DNA from: Lumbricus terrestris
Taxonomy: Eukaryota; Annelida; Clitellata; Crassiclitellata; Lumbricidae
Length of the DNA: 64,000 bases
Assembly: GCA_949752735.1 (NCBI GenBank)
Contig: OX457047.1
Span: 14,965,674 to 15,029,673, forward strand
Reading direction: 5' to 3'
The position numbers were made by a program, and so were the translations under genes. The stretch's first letter is position 1, and every line of letters begins with the position of its first letter. Under the pieces are notes generated by a model. That model had not been told where the DNA came from, made no database searches, and worked only from the letters and a program-made list of their open reading frames with translations. Below, piece after piece: positions 63,937-64,000 of the stretch.

Positions 63937-64000
63937 GAAATCAATCAATCATGATTTATATAGCACCCCTTCAAGGTACCTACTCAGAGGCGCTCCCAGC
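63937..64000 (-). mobile_element. SINE/LINE 3' end cut by the window edge
   Basis: On the minus strand GGGAGCGCCTCTGAGTAGGT, CCTTGAAGGGGTGCTATATA and an (ATTG)n tail match the 3' half of the SINE at 27600. Confidence 0.7.

Overview
The window is animal nuclear DNA: large AT-rich introns, canonical GT/AG splice sites, many microsatellites, tRNA-derived SINEs and a dense load of DNA and LTR transposons. No prokaryotic gene organisation is present. A Gmr1-type Ty3/gypsy element (integrase placed before reverse transcriptase, a group described from deuterostomes) together with the repeated palindrome TAGGCCTA points to a marine deuterostome invertebrate, perhaps an echinoderm or hemichordate. The species cannot be decided from the sequence.

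Two host genes can be reconstructed exon by exon. (1) A Patched (Hedgehog receptor) gene lies on the minus strand from 26613 down to 240. It has ten coding exons giving 437 codons: cytoplasmic N-terminus, first membrane segment, first extracellular loop and the start of the second membrane segment. It continues past the left edge of the window. (2) An alanine aminotransferase (ALT/GPT) gene lies on the plus strand from 56788 to 63587. It has ten exons giving 372 codons, includes the PLP-lysine motif, and continues past the right edge.

The rest is mobile and repetitive DNA. Positions 1118-7284 are a Ty3/gypsy-like LTR element with apparently identical 694-bp LTRs. It sits in the last visible Patched intron, 12 nt from a splice donor. 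Its long ORF keeps Gag and protease but has lost reverse transcriptase, RNase H and most of integrase without losing the reading frame, and it carries an extra C2H2 zinc-finger ORF before the 3' LTR. Positions 28854-36351 (minus strand) are an apparently intact Gmr1-like element with a 1622-codon Gag-Pol ORF, 1062-bp LTRs differing at two sites, a 5-bp target duplication and a tRNA-Pro-type primer site. About a dozen non-autonomous hAT-like elements, most with 8-bp target duplications, lie at 11210-12517, 21639-21893, 23051-23895, 36664-40672, 41896-42966, 49499-52019 and 53574-55059. One is nested in a SINE and one contains a 1.5-kb dimeric satellite. A decayed Tc1/mariner element (DD37D-type spacing) is at 43903-44893, and LINE 3' fragments lie near 10 kb, 43.5 kb and 63.8 kb.

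The two host genes are 30 kb apart and on opposite strands. Nothing in the sequence links them functionally. The intergenic interval is almost entirely transposon-derived.
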